Shown: in pieces, positions 13,441 through 25,499 of the stretch
How positions within the stretch are numbered: the first letter of the stretch is position 1
Layout of the letters: every line of letters begins with the position of its first letter
Assembly: GCA_954871525.1 (NCBI GenBank)
Contig: OX940869.1
Location: forward strand, 23,650,001-23,714,000
From: Parietaria judaica
Lineage: Eukaryota > Streptophyta > Magnoliopsida > Rosales > Urticaceae
Direction of reading: 5' to 3'
DNA: 64,000 nucleotides
Notes under the pieces: model-generated
Database searches by the model: none
What the model was told of the DNA's origin: nothing
Seen by the model: the letters and a program-made list of their open reading frames with translations, nothing else
Position numbers and translations under genes: made by a program

Positions 13441-13560
13441 CACGTGACTGTGCTTGGCACAAAACCACGAAATATATATATTCAATTCAAACAGCCTCTC
13501 CGACCAATTGATACGGTACTTGTGGTGGGGCTCCAGGCACGCCACGTGTCGTGTCGTGCG
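13441..13560 (+). promoter_or_regulatory. G-box pair and BRRE upstream of the PRE-like gene
   Basis: Two perfect CACGTG G-boxes at 13441-13446 and 13543-13548, and a brassinosteroid response element CGTGCG at 13555-13560, lie 1.3-1.4 kb upstream of the PRE-like start codon. PRE genes are known targets of BZR1 and of PIF-type bHLH factors, which bind these motifs. The motifs are seen directly; their use here is inferred. The distance is longer than for a typical core promoter. Confidence 0.4.
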
Positions 13561-13790
13561 AGGCAGGGAAATGGCATGTGACGACCTCATAGGCCTTTGA
13601 CAATCCTGGGCACTTTGCTCTTAAACCTCACGTAGTTATGTCCTGAGCCAAGCTACTGAAACATCACCACAAGGACCCAGATTGCCTGTGGGATTTTTTC
13701 CCTTTATATATATATATCATATTTTAATAAATACTCGTATCCGTATCCTAGATTTTGTGTGATTATCCTAACTAAGATCAGAATTAGATC

Positions 13791-13826
13791 TAGGATACGA
13801 GTATTTTAATCAATACTCGTATCCTA
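13791..13826. repeat. Perfect 15-bp hairpin repeat
   Basis: TAGGATACGAGTATT is followed by a 6-base spacer and its exact reverse complement AATACTCGTATCCTA. A direct copy of the second arm and its downstream sequence (attttgtgtgattatccta) occurs near 13730, so a local duplication with inversion produced it. Function unknown; it lies between the G-boxes and the PRE-like gene. Confidence 0.8.
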
Positions 13827-14539
13827 GATTTAGTGTGATTATCCTAGATTTAGTGGAGAATGTTTAAGACGATGATAGAATGTCTAAAGAGCATCGAGTG
13901 ATAGAACGTCTATAATTTCAAATAAAAATAAGTTCTTTAAAAGTCCAACATGAAAATGGTAAATGAAATTTACTTACTCTCCCTAGCATCTTTGACATTT
14001 TTTAGCGGTGGTTTTCGACATTCATGACGCATCGGAAGACGGCTCAGGAAACACCGTCGGAAACTCCCCCGGCGACCACTAAATTTCGCGATTTTGGACG
14101 ACGCTTAAGGAGGCGTTGTCCAAACTATTAGACAATCTTTCACTATATATTTCAGAATAATACTTTAAATTTTAGAAACAGTCTAATCTACGTACAGTGT
14201 GATCGCAAGACTTGGCATTTATTGAGATCTATAAGGAATGCCATGTTAGAGGTTTGGAGTTTGGAGTAAGAGAGGACTCCACTCTTCTTCAGTCAACCGT
14301 CGAAGAACGTGGGAGTGGTGAAACTCCTGAGACTATAGCATGGGATGGGGGCTGACGTGGCAGACTTTGATTGGCGGATGGGAAAATATACGCAGAGATT
14401 TCGGATGGAGAGGATCCGAATCCGAGGCTCACATGGCTTTGCGCATTGAGACGTGTACACCAAGGCCCACTTTGTTCGCTCTAACGCAAACATATTTCCT
14501 TGAGCCCACTTGAGATCCAACCCCATCTCTCTCTCTCAT

Positions 14540-14871
14540 AAAAAATGGAGCTTATTAGTAGTCCACTGCTTTCTCCAAGGCACTTGTCTTCTTCGCCTCC
14601 AACATCGTTGTCTTTGTTCTTTTCTCTCTCTCTCTCTCTCTGGTCCTTCATCTTTATATCCCTCTCATCACTATCTCATCCTTACTCATAGATTTCAATC
14701 TCAACTCAACTAGTAGTAGCAAAGTCCTTCTCTCACGAAGTTGCTATCTCTAACTTCCTCTCTCTCTCTTTCTCATACATTATTAGCGCCAAAACACTTC
14801 TCCATTGCCCACTTGCCCTCTTTGCTCTTACTATATATATATTTCAGAGATACATATCATAAACAAGTATA
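14540..14871 (+). promoter_or_regulatory. Pyrimidine-rich leader of the PRE-like gene
   Basis: A CT-rich stretch with (TC)n runs near 14620-14641 and 14757-14775 precedes the start codon, as is common for plant 5' UTRs. An AT run, CTATATATATATTT (14831-14844), lies only 28 bases before the ATG and is too close to serve as an ordinary TATA box, so transcription probably starts further upstream. The short ORF 14510-14713 within it is not supported as coding. Confidence 0.4.
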
Positions 14872-15759
14872 ATGTCTAGTCGAAGGTCAAGGAACTCGGG
14901 GTCTTCTCGGATCTCCGACGACCAAATACTCGAACTCGTTTCCAAGTTGCGCCAACTCGTTCCCGAGATCCGCTCTCGGCCCTCGGGCAAGGTGCGTCCC
15001 TCTCTCTCTTGTAAAAAAAAAAAAAAAACTTTATGTGAAAGAATTACTATAATGCTTTATTTAGAGGGTTGGTAAAAGAAGTTGTCATTTTTGTTGGGAC
15101 TTAGTCTAAAATCTTGACCCGGGTATCAAGGACTGCACAAAACTTCCACAAGCTTTGTGTTTTATATATATGTTTAAGTTTAACTATGGTGAAGCGACTG
15201 TGCATGTGTATGTATACGTTTATGGCATATGCACATAAATGCATACACATGTATATACACCACGTACATGTCATGGATACACAAGTGGTAGTTATTTATG
15301 GTTGGTATTTGGACCAAATAATGATGGCGAGTGTGTCTGTAACTGTAACTGTTGTGTTTGTACAAGACTATATATATATATATATAAAATAGCCACATGT
15401 ATAGGATTCAACTGCTGATATTGGTCGCCATCAAAAACATAAGTTCATGGTCGTACAGATACAGTAATGCCATATTTGTAGCGATTGTGTAGTCGACAAG
15501 AAAAATTCAATCAACTAAATATAATATAGACATGTAAATATTAAATTATTGTGATATGTACATTTCTGACTTGTAATTTTTGATGGTGTGGTACAAAAAA
15601 CAGGTCTCGGCACCGAAGGTCCTACAAGATACCTGCAACTATATTAGGAACTTGCACCGAGAAGTCGACGACCTCAGCGAGCGCTTGTCCCAGCTTTTGT
15701 CGACCATCGACGCCGATAGTGCCGAGGCCGCGATTATTAGGAGCTTAGTCAGCCAGTAG
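14872..15759 (+). CDS. PRE: PRE/KIDARI/ILI-type atypical (non-DNA-binding) bHLH protein
   Basis: Exon 1 is 14872-14991 (40 codons) and exon 2 is 15604-15759 (51 codons plus TAG), joined in phase 0 across a 612-bp intron with borders AAG|GTGCGT and ACAG|GTCTCG. The 91-aa product matches the size of the family (about 92 aa). It starts [19 protein letters not shown], contains helix-loop-helix hallmarks [33 protein letters not shown] and SERLSQLL, and lacks the basic DNA-binding region, with only a short Arg/Ser N-terminus. Family members act in the nucleus as dimerisation antagonists of growth-inhibiting bHLH proteins (IBH1, HFR1, PAR1), promoting cell elongation downstream of brassinosteroid, gibberellin and light. 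The canonical two-exon structure and intact frame suggest a functional gene. The paralogue (PRE1-6) cannot be fixed from this alone. Confidence 0.93.
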
Positions 15760-15815
15760 AGGCTCATGAGTGATCATGACAATATTAAAAAATTGGCCAA
15801 CCCTAATATTATATA

Positions 15816-15857
<42 letters not shown>

Positions 15858-16574
15858 TTATGTAGGTTTTGGTCCATATATGTCAGAGATCAAAATCAAT
15901 ATGGTTGAATCATGAATGTACGTATTTATGTTTAATTTGTATCCCAAGGTTGGTTAAACCTGCGTGGATGTAGTACTATATATAGGCAATAGTTTTACTA
16001 TACATATTATTATTATTATTGTAATGTAATTAAGCTTTATATATATTTTGTGTAATAAAAGGACTTGCACTAGCAAAGCCCTAGCTTTAATACTATTTGT
16101 TTGTGTTCCACTTTTGATGATATTTGAGTTGAGAGGTCATTTACATGGAACTTTCTTCTTTAATATTTGGTTGCAAAGGCTGATTGATTAATCAAATTAA
16201 TTAATGAATTAATTAATTGATTAAGACGCGTCCCTCGTTCTCTCCCTATCTTTTATAGTTGATTAGAGACCAAGCGATGCGCTTAATTTATATATTAGTG
16301 AGAGTACATAATGTTGCAATATGTTTAATAAGCTTTAGCTTTTTGTCGGTACAATAAGCTCAAAGCAGCAACATCTACCGGCAGAGACGAGTATTTGTAT
16401 TGAGTGATTTGACTTAATGTTGGATCTTACTTAGACATCTCAAGATAATTATTAATTAGTATCCACAATTTGGAACACTTGAATAAAGTTTCTAGCTTCA
16501 TGCCGACGATATTTTTTATTACCATGATTTCTTCGTCAATACATACATATATATATATAATAGAGTTTTTTTTT

Positions 16575-16613
<39 letters not shown>

Positions 16614-17356
16614 TAGCTAATTGGGTAAGGAATATATACTTGTATGAAATATGGCTACTAATTAGAAAAGATATGATTTTATAATTTCGTATTGTTTTTA
16701 TTCAATCGGCGACCAACTTCCATAAATAATATAGTTTTTCATATATTACAAAAAAATATAATATGAGAGATTCCATATCGGGAATTATGTACACAACTTT
16801 GTTTGATTTCATTATAGGTTAGTTTGTCTCTTCATAAAATTCATTTTTAGTAGGTTGAGTTAAGCGTTTTCTACGTATAAATCATGGAACAGAACAGAAC
16901 AAATTCAAATTTCTTATTATTCTTTATTTTAATGCCTCAAATATGGAAGTATTCAGTTGACCGAATGCAGGTCGGTGATTTGCCATGATCAATGTTGACC
17001 GAAGAAAGCACAAAAATATAGTAAATAAAAATCTATGTTAACAAGTTTTGAACATTTTATAAATAACGTCCTTACAGTTAAAGAAAATTATAAAGTATCA
17101 CTCCTTATCAGAAGGATCATTAACGTCAATAACATAATATATATTATACACATCGGATTAAGGCCAGGAAATGATTAAACTACCTAGAAAACCCTATCAT
17201 CAATTACTATTTTGTTTTAGAAAATAATAGTGTCAATTAATAAGTTGAACACCCCATTAATTAAGTGGCAAATATATAATATTCTTCCGAGCATTAAGTC
17301 TTGATTTTTTCCTGCACTATGAACATATGAAGGGTGATCATCAAAAAAAAAAAAAA
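15760..17356. other. 3' flank of the PRE-like gene, no further gene
   Basis: Contains the 3' UTR (a candidate poly(A) signal TGTAATAAAAG near 16051) and dinucleotide runs of AT at about 15817-15850 and 16582-16604. AT-rich throughout, with no ORF of note. Confidence 0.5.
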
Positions 17357-18030
17357 ACATATAGACTTTAGTACAATGAATTCCTTCATACATGCATGCT
17401 TCATATATAATAAGATATCTAAACATTTTGACTTAGCTGAAAAAAGAAAAAAAGAAAAAAAAACATTTAGACTTTAGTACAATGAATTCCTTCATACATG
17501 CATGCTTTTATATATAATAAGATAGGGTTAATGACGGCAAAAATACTCAAAGTTTGGTCAAAGAACCCCTCGTGTACTCAAAGTTTAAAAGTGATGGCAA
17601 AAATACCCAAAGTCATATTTGAGGAGTTGACCACCTAATTCTCGTAATGCCGTTAACTTACTCGTTAACCCTGGCCACATAGACAAATTTTTTTTGTTAA
17701 GTGTAATCATTAGGGGTTCAATTAGTTGTATTAAATAGTATTAGTTAGGGGTTTAATTTGTTGTTTTGTCGTAAACAATACTTATTTGGGCTCATCCATT
17801 TGGCAAAAATTGTTATGTCAACAACCAACGTTTGCCCACGTGGCCAGAGTTAACGGGTAAGTTAACGGTGTTACGAGAATGGAGTGGTCAACTCCCCAAA
17901 TACGACTTTGGGTATTTTTACCACCACTTTTAAATTTTGGGTACACGAGAGATTTTTTGACCAAACTTTAGGTATTTTCGCCGTCATTAACCCTAATAAG
18001 ATATCTAAACATTTTGACTAAGCTGAAAAA

Positions 18031-18035
<5 letters not shown>
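17357..18035. repeat. Local tandem duplication, second copy split by a MITE
   Basis: A roughly 100-bp segment (tagactttagtacaatgaat ... gacttagctgaaaaaag) occurs at about 17357-17445. It starts again at about 17466, is interrupted at 17525 by a MITE, and resumes at 17994-18035 with atctaaacattttgac. The interruption shows that the duplication is older than the MITE insertion. Confidence 0.8.
17525..17993. mobile_element. Foldback MITE family A, copy 1, with 10-bp target duplication
   Basis: 469 bp beginning GGGTTAATGACGGCAAAAAT and ending with the reverse complement of GGGTTAATGACGGCGAAAAT. Long arms run inward (AGTTGACCAC / GTGGTCAACT, GTTAACTTAC / GTAAGTTAAC). A perfect direct repeat TAATAAGATA flanks it (17515-17524, 17994-18003). 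Terminal repeats of more than 100 bp with a 9-10 bp duplication suggest Mutator-like mobilisation. A second copy is at 48900-49358. Confidence 0.8.
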
Positions 18036-18061
<26 letters not shown>

Positions 18062-18489
18062 CGGAATGATTGCCCGTTGCTTTCAAGACAAATGTTCATC
18101 AAGTTTCTGCAGAACTTCGTGGTTGAAATTTATTATTTGACTAGTCCCTTTCCAAAAGGCAAACATCTATTACCTTTTCTTAGAGCATTCCGATAGGTTA
18201 GAAACTGTAACTAGAATAAAGTAATATAAAGATTAAAGTACCTGAACTTTCTGCCTGAATTCATGCCATAATCAAGCAAAACATATAACGTGACAAAAAA
18301 AAAATATATATATCGTTGAACCTCGTTAGTCGTTACACTAATATAACTTCAATTAAATAATACTTTTATCCATTTTTTATTCAGATCTACTCAGCTAGAG
18401 TGCTAAATTAATACTCAATAATAAATAAAATCGGTGCTATGATAAATTTTTACGGTTCTGGCATTCTTAATTTATTAAAGTTATGTTAT

Positions 18490-19067
18490 ATTTTGTTTTC
18501 GGTAAATACAAGCAAAAGTACATTGAAGTACACGAAAGTCCACGACATATTCCTAATCCTATTTATCGTGGTAAAAGTACTTAACGTAACTTTTTTCGTG
18601 TCACTATAAGTTCCAAGTGACTTCCGTTATGACTCATCGTCAAATGCCATTTGTCATTTTTTTACACGCCCCCATCTTCTACTTTCACCCGAATTCGGAG
18701 ATGCTATTCCCGAAGTCGGATCGGAGTTTGTAGCCCCATATTCGGGGTTAGAATCTCCGACTTCGTTGATGTTTTAGTAAACAAACTCTAGATCTTGTGT
18801 ATCACCATTGTAATCCGACTTTGAGATAAGCATCAATGGCATCAATGTTATTAACTGTTTTGTCGGTGATGCTAATCTCGAATTCAGAATAGGTGAGCAT
18901 GTAAAAAGGTGACAAGTGATATTTGACGGATGAGTAATAAGGGAAGCCACTTGGAAACTTACATTAACACAAGAAAAGTTGCTTTCGATATTTTTAACCC
19001 GACGAAATAAGATCATGAATATGTCGTGAAATTTTGTATATTTTAAGATAATTTTACTTGTATTTAC
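18490..19067. mobile_element. Foldback MITE family B, copy 2
   Basis: Diverged copy of the element at 10676-11210: shared segments include cacgacatattcctaat, tgactcatcgtcaaatgcca, ttagtaaacaaac and the inner arms around gatgctaatctcgaattc. The ends are GGTAAATACAAGCAAAAGTA and, reversed, GGTAAATACAAGTAAAATTA. No target duplication is recognisable, which fits an older insertion. ORFs on either strand inside it are not genes. Confidence 0.65.
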
Positions 19068-19293
19068 CTAACAAAAGATTGACTACTTTAAATGAATGTG
19101 TTTGAATTCACTATTTCTAGTAAAGAGAAATTATGGTATCAGCGAAAGGAACACTGAGAGAACAGGTTTGACTATTTATTTTTTATTATTTTTTGAATGA
19201 CATACCTTATAAATATATTTATAATTATTTTGAATATTTGTGGTTCCGTTCATCTTCTATGCCGTATAATTAAAAAAAAAAAGCAGGTGATTG

Positions 19294-19801
19294 TGAGTTT
19301 AAGCATGACTTGGCTCAACTCCTACCAGGAATCTCTCCACCAGGATTGTCCCCCACCAGAAAGCTCCCCACCAGAAATGGGCCCGAGCAACTGAGCAGAA
19401 ATTCTTCCTAGCAGCAAAGGACCCTAGCAGGATTGTCCCGAGCAGAAATATTCTGAGCAGCTCTGGTAGGGACACACGCCAAAAGTCAGCGGAAGCTATT
19501 CCTGGAAGGTGCCAAACTTGAGGAGAAAGTTTTGGGATTTGATTTGGTTTCCTGATTCTGTTAGGAAACGTGAGTAATTATAGAGATTCAGTTAGAAGTA
19601 TTTTAGGAAGTTTAGCTAGGGTTTCGTTTTCTGATCCCCTATAAATACTAGTGTTATTCGCTTTACTTGGTAAATCTTCCTTGTATTTTTGCCTTCGAAA
19701 TTATTAATCAGAGGACAATTTTCTCCCCAAATTTCTTGCTTTCTTTTCTTTAGTTCTTCGTGCTTTTCTTTTGGCAGATCAATTCCAATTGGGAGCCAAC
19801 A
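19294..19801 (+). mobile_element. 5' LTR of Ty1/copia element, family 1 copy 1
   Basis: Starts TGAGTTTAAGC and ends CCAACA, two bases before a primer-binding site. The promoter-like CCCCTATAAATACTAG is at about 19637. The same sequence, diverged, is the 3' LTR at 46259-46885, which fixes its identity as an LTR. Short repeated phrases such as CCACCAGAAA and CTAGCAG occur several times in the first 150 bp. Confidence 0.8.
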
Positions 19802-19803
19802 TT

Positions 19804-19815
19804 TGGTATCAGAGC
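19804..19815 (+). other. Primer-binding site (initiator tRNA-Met type)
   Basis: TGGTATCAGAGC immediately after the 5' LTR is the classic plant copia primer-binding site, complementary to the 3' end of initiator methionine tRNA. It confirms + orientation of this element. Confidence 0.9.
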
Positions 19816-19899
19816 AAGGTGCCAAAGAAGACGTCATCACCAAGGGAATCCACCAGAGGAGAGTTGACGACAACAAATATTGGATCAAAGTAAGGAAAC

Positions 19900-22695
19900 G
19901 TGACTCTCCATTATCCGATGCTCATGAAGAGCAATAATTACTCGGTGTGGGCGTTGAAGATGCGGGTGAACCTGCAGGCGCAAAGAGTATGAGAGGCCGT
20001 AGAAGGTAGCAATGTCGAAAGGCGTAAGGAGAAGATGGCTCTCACCACCATCTATCAAGGATTTCCGGAAGACATCCTTCTCATGATCACCGAAAAGGAT
20101 TCCGCAAAGAAGGCGTGGGCTACGCTAATGCACATGGGTGCAGACTGCGTCCGAGACGCAAAAGTCAAAACCTTGAAAAGTGAATTCGAGGTTCTTCTCA
20201 TGAGGGACGGCGAGTCGATTGACGAATTTGCCATAATACTCATGTCCATAGTGACTGGTATCCGCTTGCTTGGAGACAAGGTGGATGAAACCACCGTTGT
20301 CAAGAAATTCCTCAGAGCCGTACCACACAGGTACATGCAGATCGTGACATCGATCGAGCAGTTCGGTGATCTCAAGACCATGATGGTCGAGGAGGTTGTT
20401 GGTTGCCTCAAAGCTGAAGAGGAGAGACTTTGGGGTTATGGTGAAAGAGAAGAGGAGAAACACCTCCTGCTCACGCATGAAGAATGGATGTCGAGATAGA
20501 AGAAAAGCGGGGGAGCCAAATTTTCTTCCAGTTCCTCGGGTTGGAGCAGCTACGACGTAGACATGACGAGGACATGGTAGACGTTGTGGACGAGGGCAAG
20601 GTCGGGACACGTGAGGTCGCGGCAGTTGTGCACACCGTCAGGAAAGCACGACCAGAAGAGACAAGAGCACAGTGAAGTGCTATAATTGTCAGAAGCTCGG
20701 GCACTTTGCTTCAGAGTGCAACAACAGGAACCAAGGCAAGGAATCGAATCTAATGAGATTTCATGAAGACCACCCGACGCTGATGTTTGCCGAATAGGAG
20801 GTGAGCCTGGACGAACAAGAAGACGAGGAGACGATCCTCGTAGGCAAAATAGAGAAGACTTGCTCGGAATCCGAGCAGAGAGCAGAGATAAGATAAGAGA
20901 GCTCCGAGTAGAGAGCAGAGACCATAGAGCAGAGAGGAGACCTGCTCGGAGAAGCTGACCACCGAGATGGTGTTCCTGATCGAGGACAAGGTTATTGTGA
21001 ACCTCCTCGTAGACGGAGAGCAGAAAGTTTGTACCGATGTCTGGTACTTAGACAATGGCGCTAGCAACCACATGAAAATAGACTGAGCTAAGTTTGAAGA
21101 GCTCGATGAGAAGATCACGGGGAGCGTTAAATTTGGCGATGGCTAAATCGTCGAAATCAAAGGCAGAGGGTCCATCCCGTTGGCGGCAATAACGCGGACC
21201 AACACCTTATGAACCAAGTGTAATACATCCTAAAGCTAAAGAGTAACATCATCAGCTTCGGACTGATGACGGAGATCGGCAACACAGTGGTGATGTCCAA
21301 CCCCTATCTGAAGATGTGGAACCAAAGTGGCAAATTGATGATGAAGGTGAAAAGAACGCAGAACAAGATGTACAAGATTCTCCTAGAGATAGGCCAACCC
21401 GTCTGCTTAATGGCGTCCCAAGAAGACCAGGCCTGGTTGTGGCATGCGAGACTTGGGCACGTAAACTTTTATGTGTTCAAGATGATGGGAGATAAGAAGA
21501 TGGCCTTTGGGGTTCCCAAAATTAAACAACCAAACCAGCTATGCGAATGCTGCTTGATCGCGAAACAGGCTAAAGTGCCATTTCCGATCAAGGCAGAACG
21601 ACCCCTCCAACTGGTGCATGCAGACCTCTGTGGTTCAATCACCCTAGCAACTCTAGTAGGAAGCAAGTACTTCCTATTACTTGTTGATGACTACAGTCGC
21701 TGGATGTGGATCTATACGCTCAAGAAGAAGAGTGGAGCCTTTGAAGTCTTCAAGAAGTTCAAGAGGCTCGTGGAGAATGGGTCGGAACACAAGATGAAGG
21801 TCTTGAGAACAGACCGAGGTGGAGAGTTCACATCCCAGCATTTCAGAGAATTCTGCGATGAAGAAGGAGTTGAGCGCCACCTATCCGCACCGTACATGCC
21901 CCAGTAGAACGGTGTGGTAGAGAAACAAAACCGGAAAGTAATGGACACAACAAGGAGTTTGCTGAAGAGTATGCAAGTCCCAGCTAGGTTTTGGGGAGAC
22001 GTAGTTAGACACACGGTCTATCTGCTAAACCATTTGCCAACGAAGGAACTAGGAGAGCGCATTCCCTACCAAGCGTGGTTTGGGAAGAAGCCCCACGTGG
22101 AGCACTTGACAGTGTTTGGGTGCACCGCACATGTGAAGACTGTGGACCCCCTTATCATGAAGCTCGATGACATGAGTCAGACGATGGTGTACCTTGGCGT
22201 CAAGGACGGAAACAAGACACACAAACTCTTTAACCCCGACGTGGCAGATTCCAAGTTAGCAAAGATGGTATGTTCGAAGAGGAGAAAAAGTGGGATTGGC
22301 GCGATGAGAACGGAGACCCCGAGCAGAACTCAGTTGAGTTCGTAGTCAAAGAAAAAGAGGGTGTTGCCGAGTAGGAAGGTACCCCACTAACTCATCTAGC
22401 TCGGGTACCCCCACCAGCTCATCATGTCCGGGTATACCCAGAACACCTAGCCCGACAAGTTCTAACCCGACCAGCTCGAGTGACTCTTCAATCAAGGATG
22501 GCTCAAAGGGATTTCATCCCCTAGTAGAAGTCTATGAAAAGGTTCAATAAGTGGAGATGAGCCTAGAAGAGCTGTCCCTGTTATGCACCGAGGAGCCAGC
22601 CAACTACTGAGAGGCAGCAACCGAGCAGGATTGGCAAGAGGCAATGCAGAAAGAGCTGGATTCCATAGAGAAGAACAAGACATTGGAGCTCACAG
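19900..22695 (+). pseudogene. Decayed Ty1/copia gag-pol, gag to integrase, copy 1
   Basis: Domains in order: gag (UBN2-type, best frame 20035-20499), CCHC zinc knuckle CYNCQKLGHFASEC (about 20679-20720), protease with an altered active site LDNGASNHM (about 21045-21080, usual form D-S/T-G-A), then the pre-integrase HxxxC-type zinc region and integrase core (21266-22345). Integrase residues are visible as HADLCG, RTDRGGEF and VVEKQNR, the D-D-E set, with an in-frame TAG at 21905 just before the Glu. Many stops and frameshifts separate the frames. The copy stops at the very start of reverse transcriptase (after about 22695, homologous to 44798 of copy 2), where minus-strand LTR-like DNA begins, so RT, RNase H and the 3' LTR are missing. 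It cannot be autonomous. Confidence 0.88.
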
Positions 22696-22696
22696 T

Positions 22697-25407
22697 TGGG
22701 AATTTCATTACGATTCCCATCGTATTTATCACAATATTAGCCGCCAGTCTGTCCGGGTAACATATAAAAAATATTTAACGCAAAAAACTTGTTACACCGT
22801 ACAACGAAAAGACAATCGGATAATCACAATTACAAGATCTGATAAATTATTAGCAATTTAATTTTCATAATTCATTATTAAGAATCTAGTCAATAGGACA
22901 TAAATAAACCATAAATAAATGTTTGCATTTATTGACCCAATGCATAAGACCGTACCTCAGATGATTACGACTTTCGGTTGCGCGATCTGAACTGGGCAGG
23001 GCTCCACTGATGCTGAGGGAAACTCTCGTGATCTTCTGGGATATTCTCCTGGACTCGTCGGACCAAAGTGTGGGCTTCACTTGCAGGACTTCGCCGCAAA
23101 ACTTTTAACTGAAGGTTCTTTTAAAGCTTCCGGAGAACGTCTCACTAAACCGAACCAGAAAAAAGAGATCAGAGGCAAAAAATTCACAGGCTCAGAGATA
23201 GAGAGAGAGTTTGAATTATTGATCTGGGGAGAGGTGTGTGAAATGTGTAGAATGAGCATCCTATTTATAGGCTCAAGGTGAAATCAATTAGGGAAGCTTC
23301 CCTCCCTAGTTTTTGAACTCTATAGCGGGCAAATATAATTAATTCTCTCAAATCAATAGTCTAGATTGAATCTAGAAATATCCAATGGTTTAAATTAATT
23401 ATGGATTTAACCAAATAAGGAAGTCATGGTAAATCAATTAATTAATCAATTAACCAATCATTTCCTTATATAATTGAATTCGAATTCGCTTATATGCACA
23501 TATATATATTTTCGAAATCAATAGGCTAGATCAAATGGTTAATTCCATAACCAATATAATGGACCATATTGATTCTTGATAAAGTCAACTCTCCAAGCTT
23601 GTTTACCAAGCAATAAAATTCGATTTCTCTCTTCATAAATTCAAATTATATATGCCATATATAGATGTTAATTAATTTCCAATCCGACGGTTAAGATTAA
23701 ATCCTAAACCGATCCAACGGATATAATTAATTAACTATATTCAAAATCCAAACTTGGTCACCAAGCTATTTTAAAATTAGGGTTTCCATATTAATTATCA
23801 TGATCCAACGGTTGAGATTAAATCTTGACCGATCTAATGAACCAAATTAATTTTACGGGTTTTCACCAATACCCAAACTTAGGTACTTATGCCGCAAATT
23901 TAGAAAATCCAAACCAAGTCAAACTCGTGTATACCTAGTCACATATTTCTTGGGCAGCATCAAATATACACATATATATATTTACCAAAAATATATTTTA
24001 TTACAATATAAATCTATTAATTATTAAATAATTATCAATAAGAATATTAATAATTGAATCTAAATAATTAAATTATATTACTATTCACTGATCTCTATAT
24101 CACACATTAAATGTCATGGTGCAACACCATCATTTAAATTTGTGACATGTGCTTTAATTTCTTAGTTTTCTGATACCGATCAGAAACTTGGAAATTAGCT
24201 AAATCACAAACCGTATGTCGAAACGACTAGGTTCCAAAAGAAAAGTTTCTTAGAATTAAATTTCAAACAAATTTTAAGTTGATGAAAAATCCAAATTCTA
24301 ATTTATTTTATCAGTTAAATTTTCAGTACCAAACTTTGGTACTTTTGCCACGTCAAAAATAAAACTTCCAAAATCTGACACAGACTTTAGTTTTATGAAT
24401 CTTGACGAATGATAAAACATATCCAATGTTTAAATCACGTACATATCATCCGTTCCGGAGCTATCCTGGGGACCATGGACCTGTATCACTAAAGCTCCAA
24501 CGAGCTGCTGAAGGTTCGTCAAACCTCGGTGTTATTCCACTATAAACCCGAGGCTGCACTCTCTAGTGATACAATATATATTATTACCTTTATATCAAGG
24601 TTTCCATTGATACAATCAAATTTGGGTTATTGATCTTTCACTTGATGATCCACACACGAGCACGCAGTTTTTACCATTTTGCCTTTCACTGCATTTTCAT
24701 CCTTAACTCAATTAGTAATATTGTGAGTAACCCACTTATGGTTTTTATTCATAAATTGCACACGGGTTCCTCTCACTTCTCATCACTAACAATCAAGGGA
24801 ATCATTTTGACTCTGAAAAGAGCTATGTGATGTCCGTTTTTATGACCAAGCTATCCATACATGTTGACTATCATGTTCCCAAAATAGTAGCATTGGGAAC
24901 GATGGTAAATGTGTTCTTTAACAGTTATATCAAAGAACAATCAAGTCAACAGTCCATGATCGAGGTCACTCAGGACTTAGATCGAATATTCATTTGATCA
25001 TCTACTACTGATTCAACTCTAAGTTATCAGTGACGGTCTTATATGATAACTTCCGGAGTTTAAGTCAGGTCCAGTCCAGTATGAAGCCGCTTCATACTTA
25101 ATGCACTTATAGTGAGTGTGACACACACAGTTATTCCAGAATATGATTGTATCACTTAGTCACATTAATGACTTTATCCGATTAATGAGCTCCTACTTAG
25201 TTAATCAAGTCACGAACATTTTAAGTTCATTTATTATAATTTTTAATACTTCCTCACAGTGACTCGGTTGTGATAATTATAACATAATTTCATCCTTTAT
25301 TTATGAACTAAGGAACAAACATATTATTTTACTCTACCAGAAACTATAATAAGATTAACATAATAAGCAACATCTTTTATTCAACGACTTTGGTCAAAAT
25401 CTTTTAC
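22697..25407 (-). mobile_element. LTR-like DNA of a minus-strand copia-type element
   Basis: Read on the - strand, a promoter-like CCTATAAATAGGA (near 23261-23275) is followed by a CT-rich leader (ctctctctatctctgagcc), a GC-balanced transcribed segment and a terminus ...ATTCCCAAC at about 22698, next to truncated copia copy 1. This order (AT-rich U3, TATA, R/U5) is that of a plant LTR. The layout matches the minus-strand copia LTR at about 58450-60350, which does carry a pol tail. No ORF or PBS is seen here, and the right side is cut by the CACTA insertion at 25411. Family and limits are inferred. Confidence 0.45.
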
Positions 25408-25410
25408 AAT

Positions 25411-25424
25411 CACTAGTACAAATA
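25411..25424 (+). repeat. CACTA left terminal inverted repeat
   Basis: CACTAGTACAAATA, preceded by the target duplication AAT. Identical in inverse to 43648-43661 over all 14 bases; the match becomes partial after that. Confidence 0.95.
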
Positions 25425-25499
25425 GTTGATAACACCACACACTTTCCACAACACCTCACGAAACGTGCTTGTTGTTCACCAGAACCTTGGCTTGTTATT

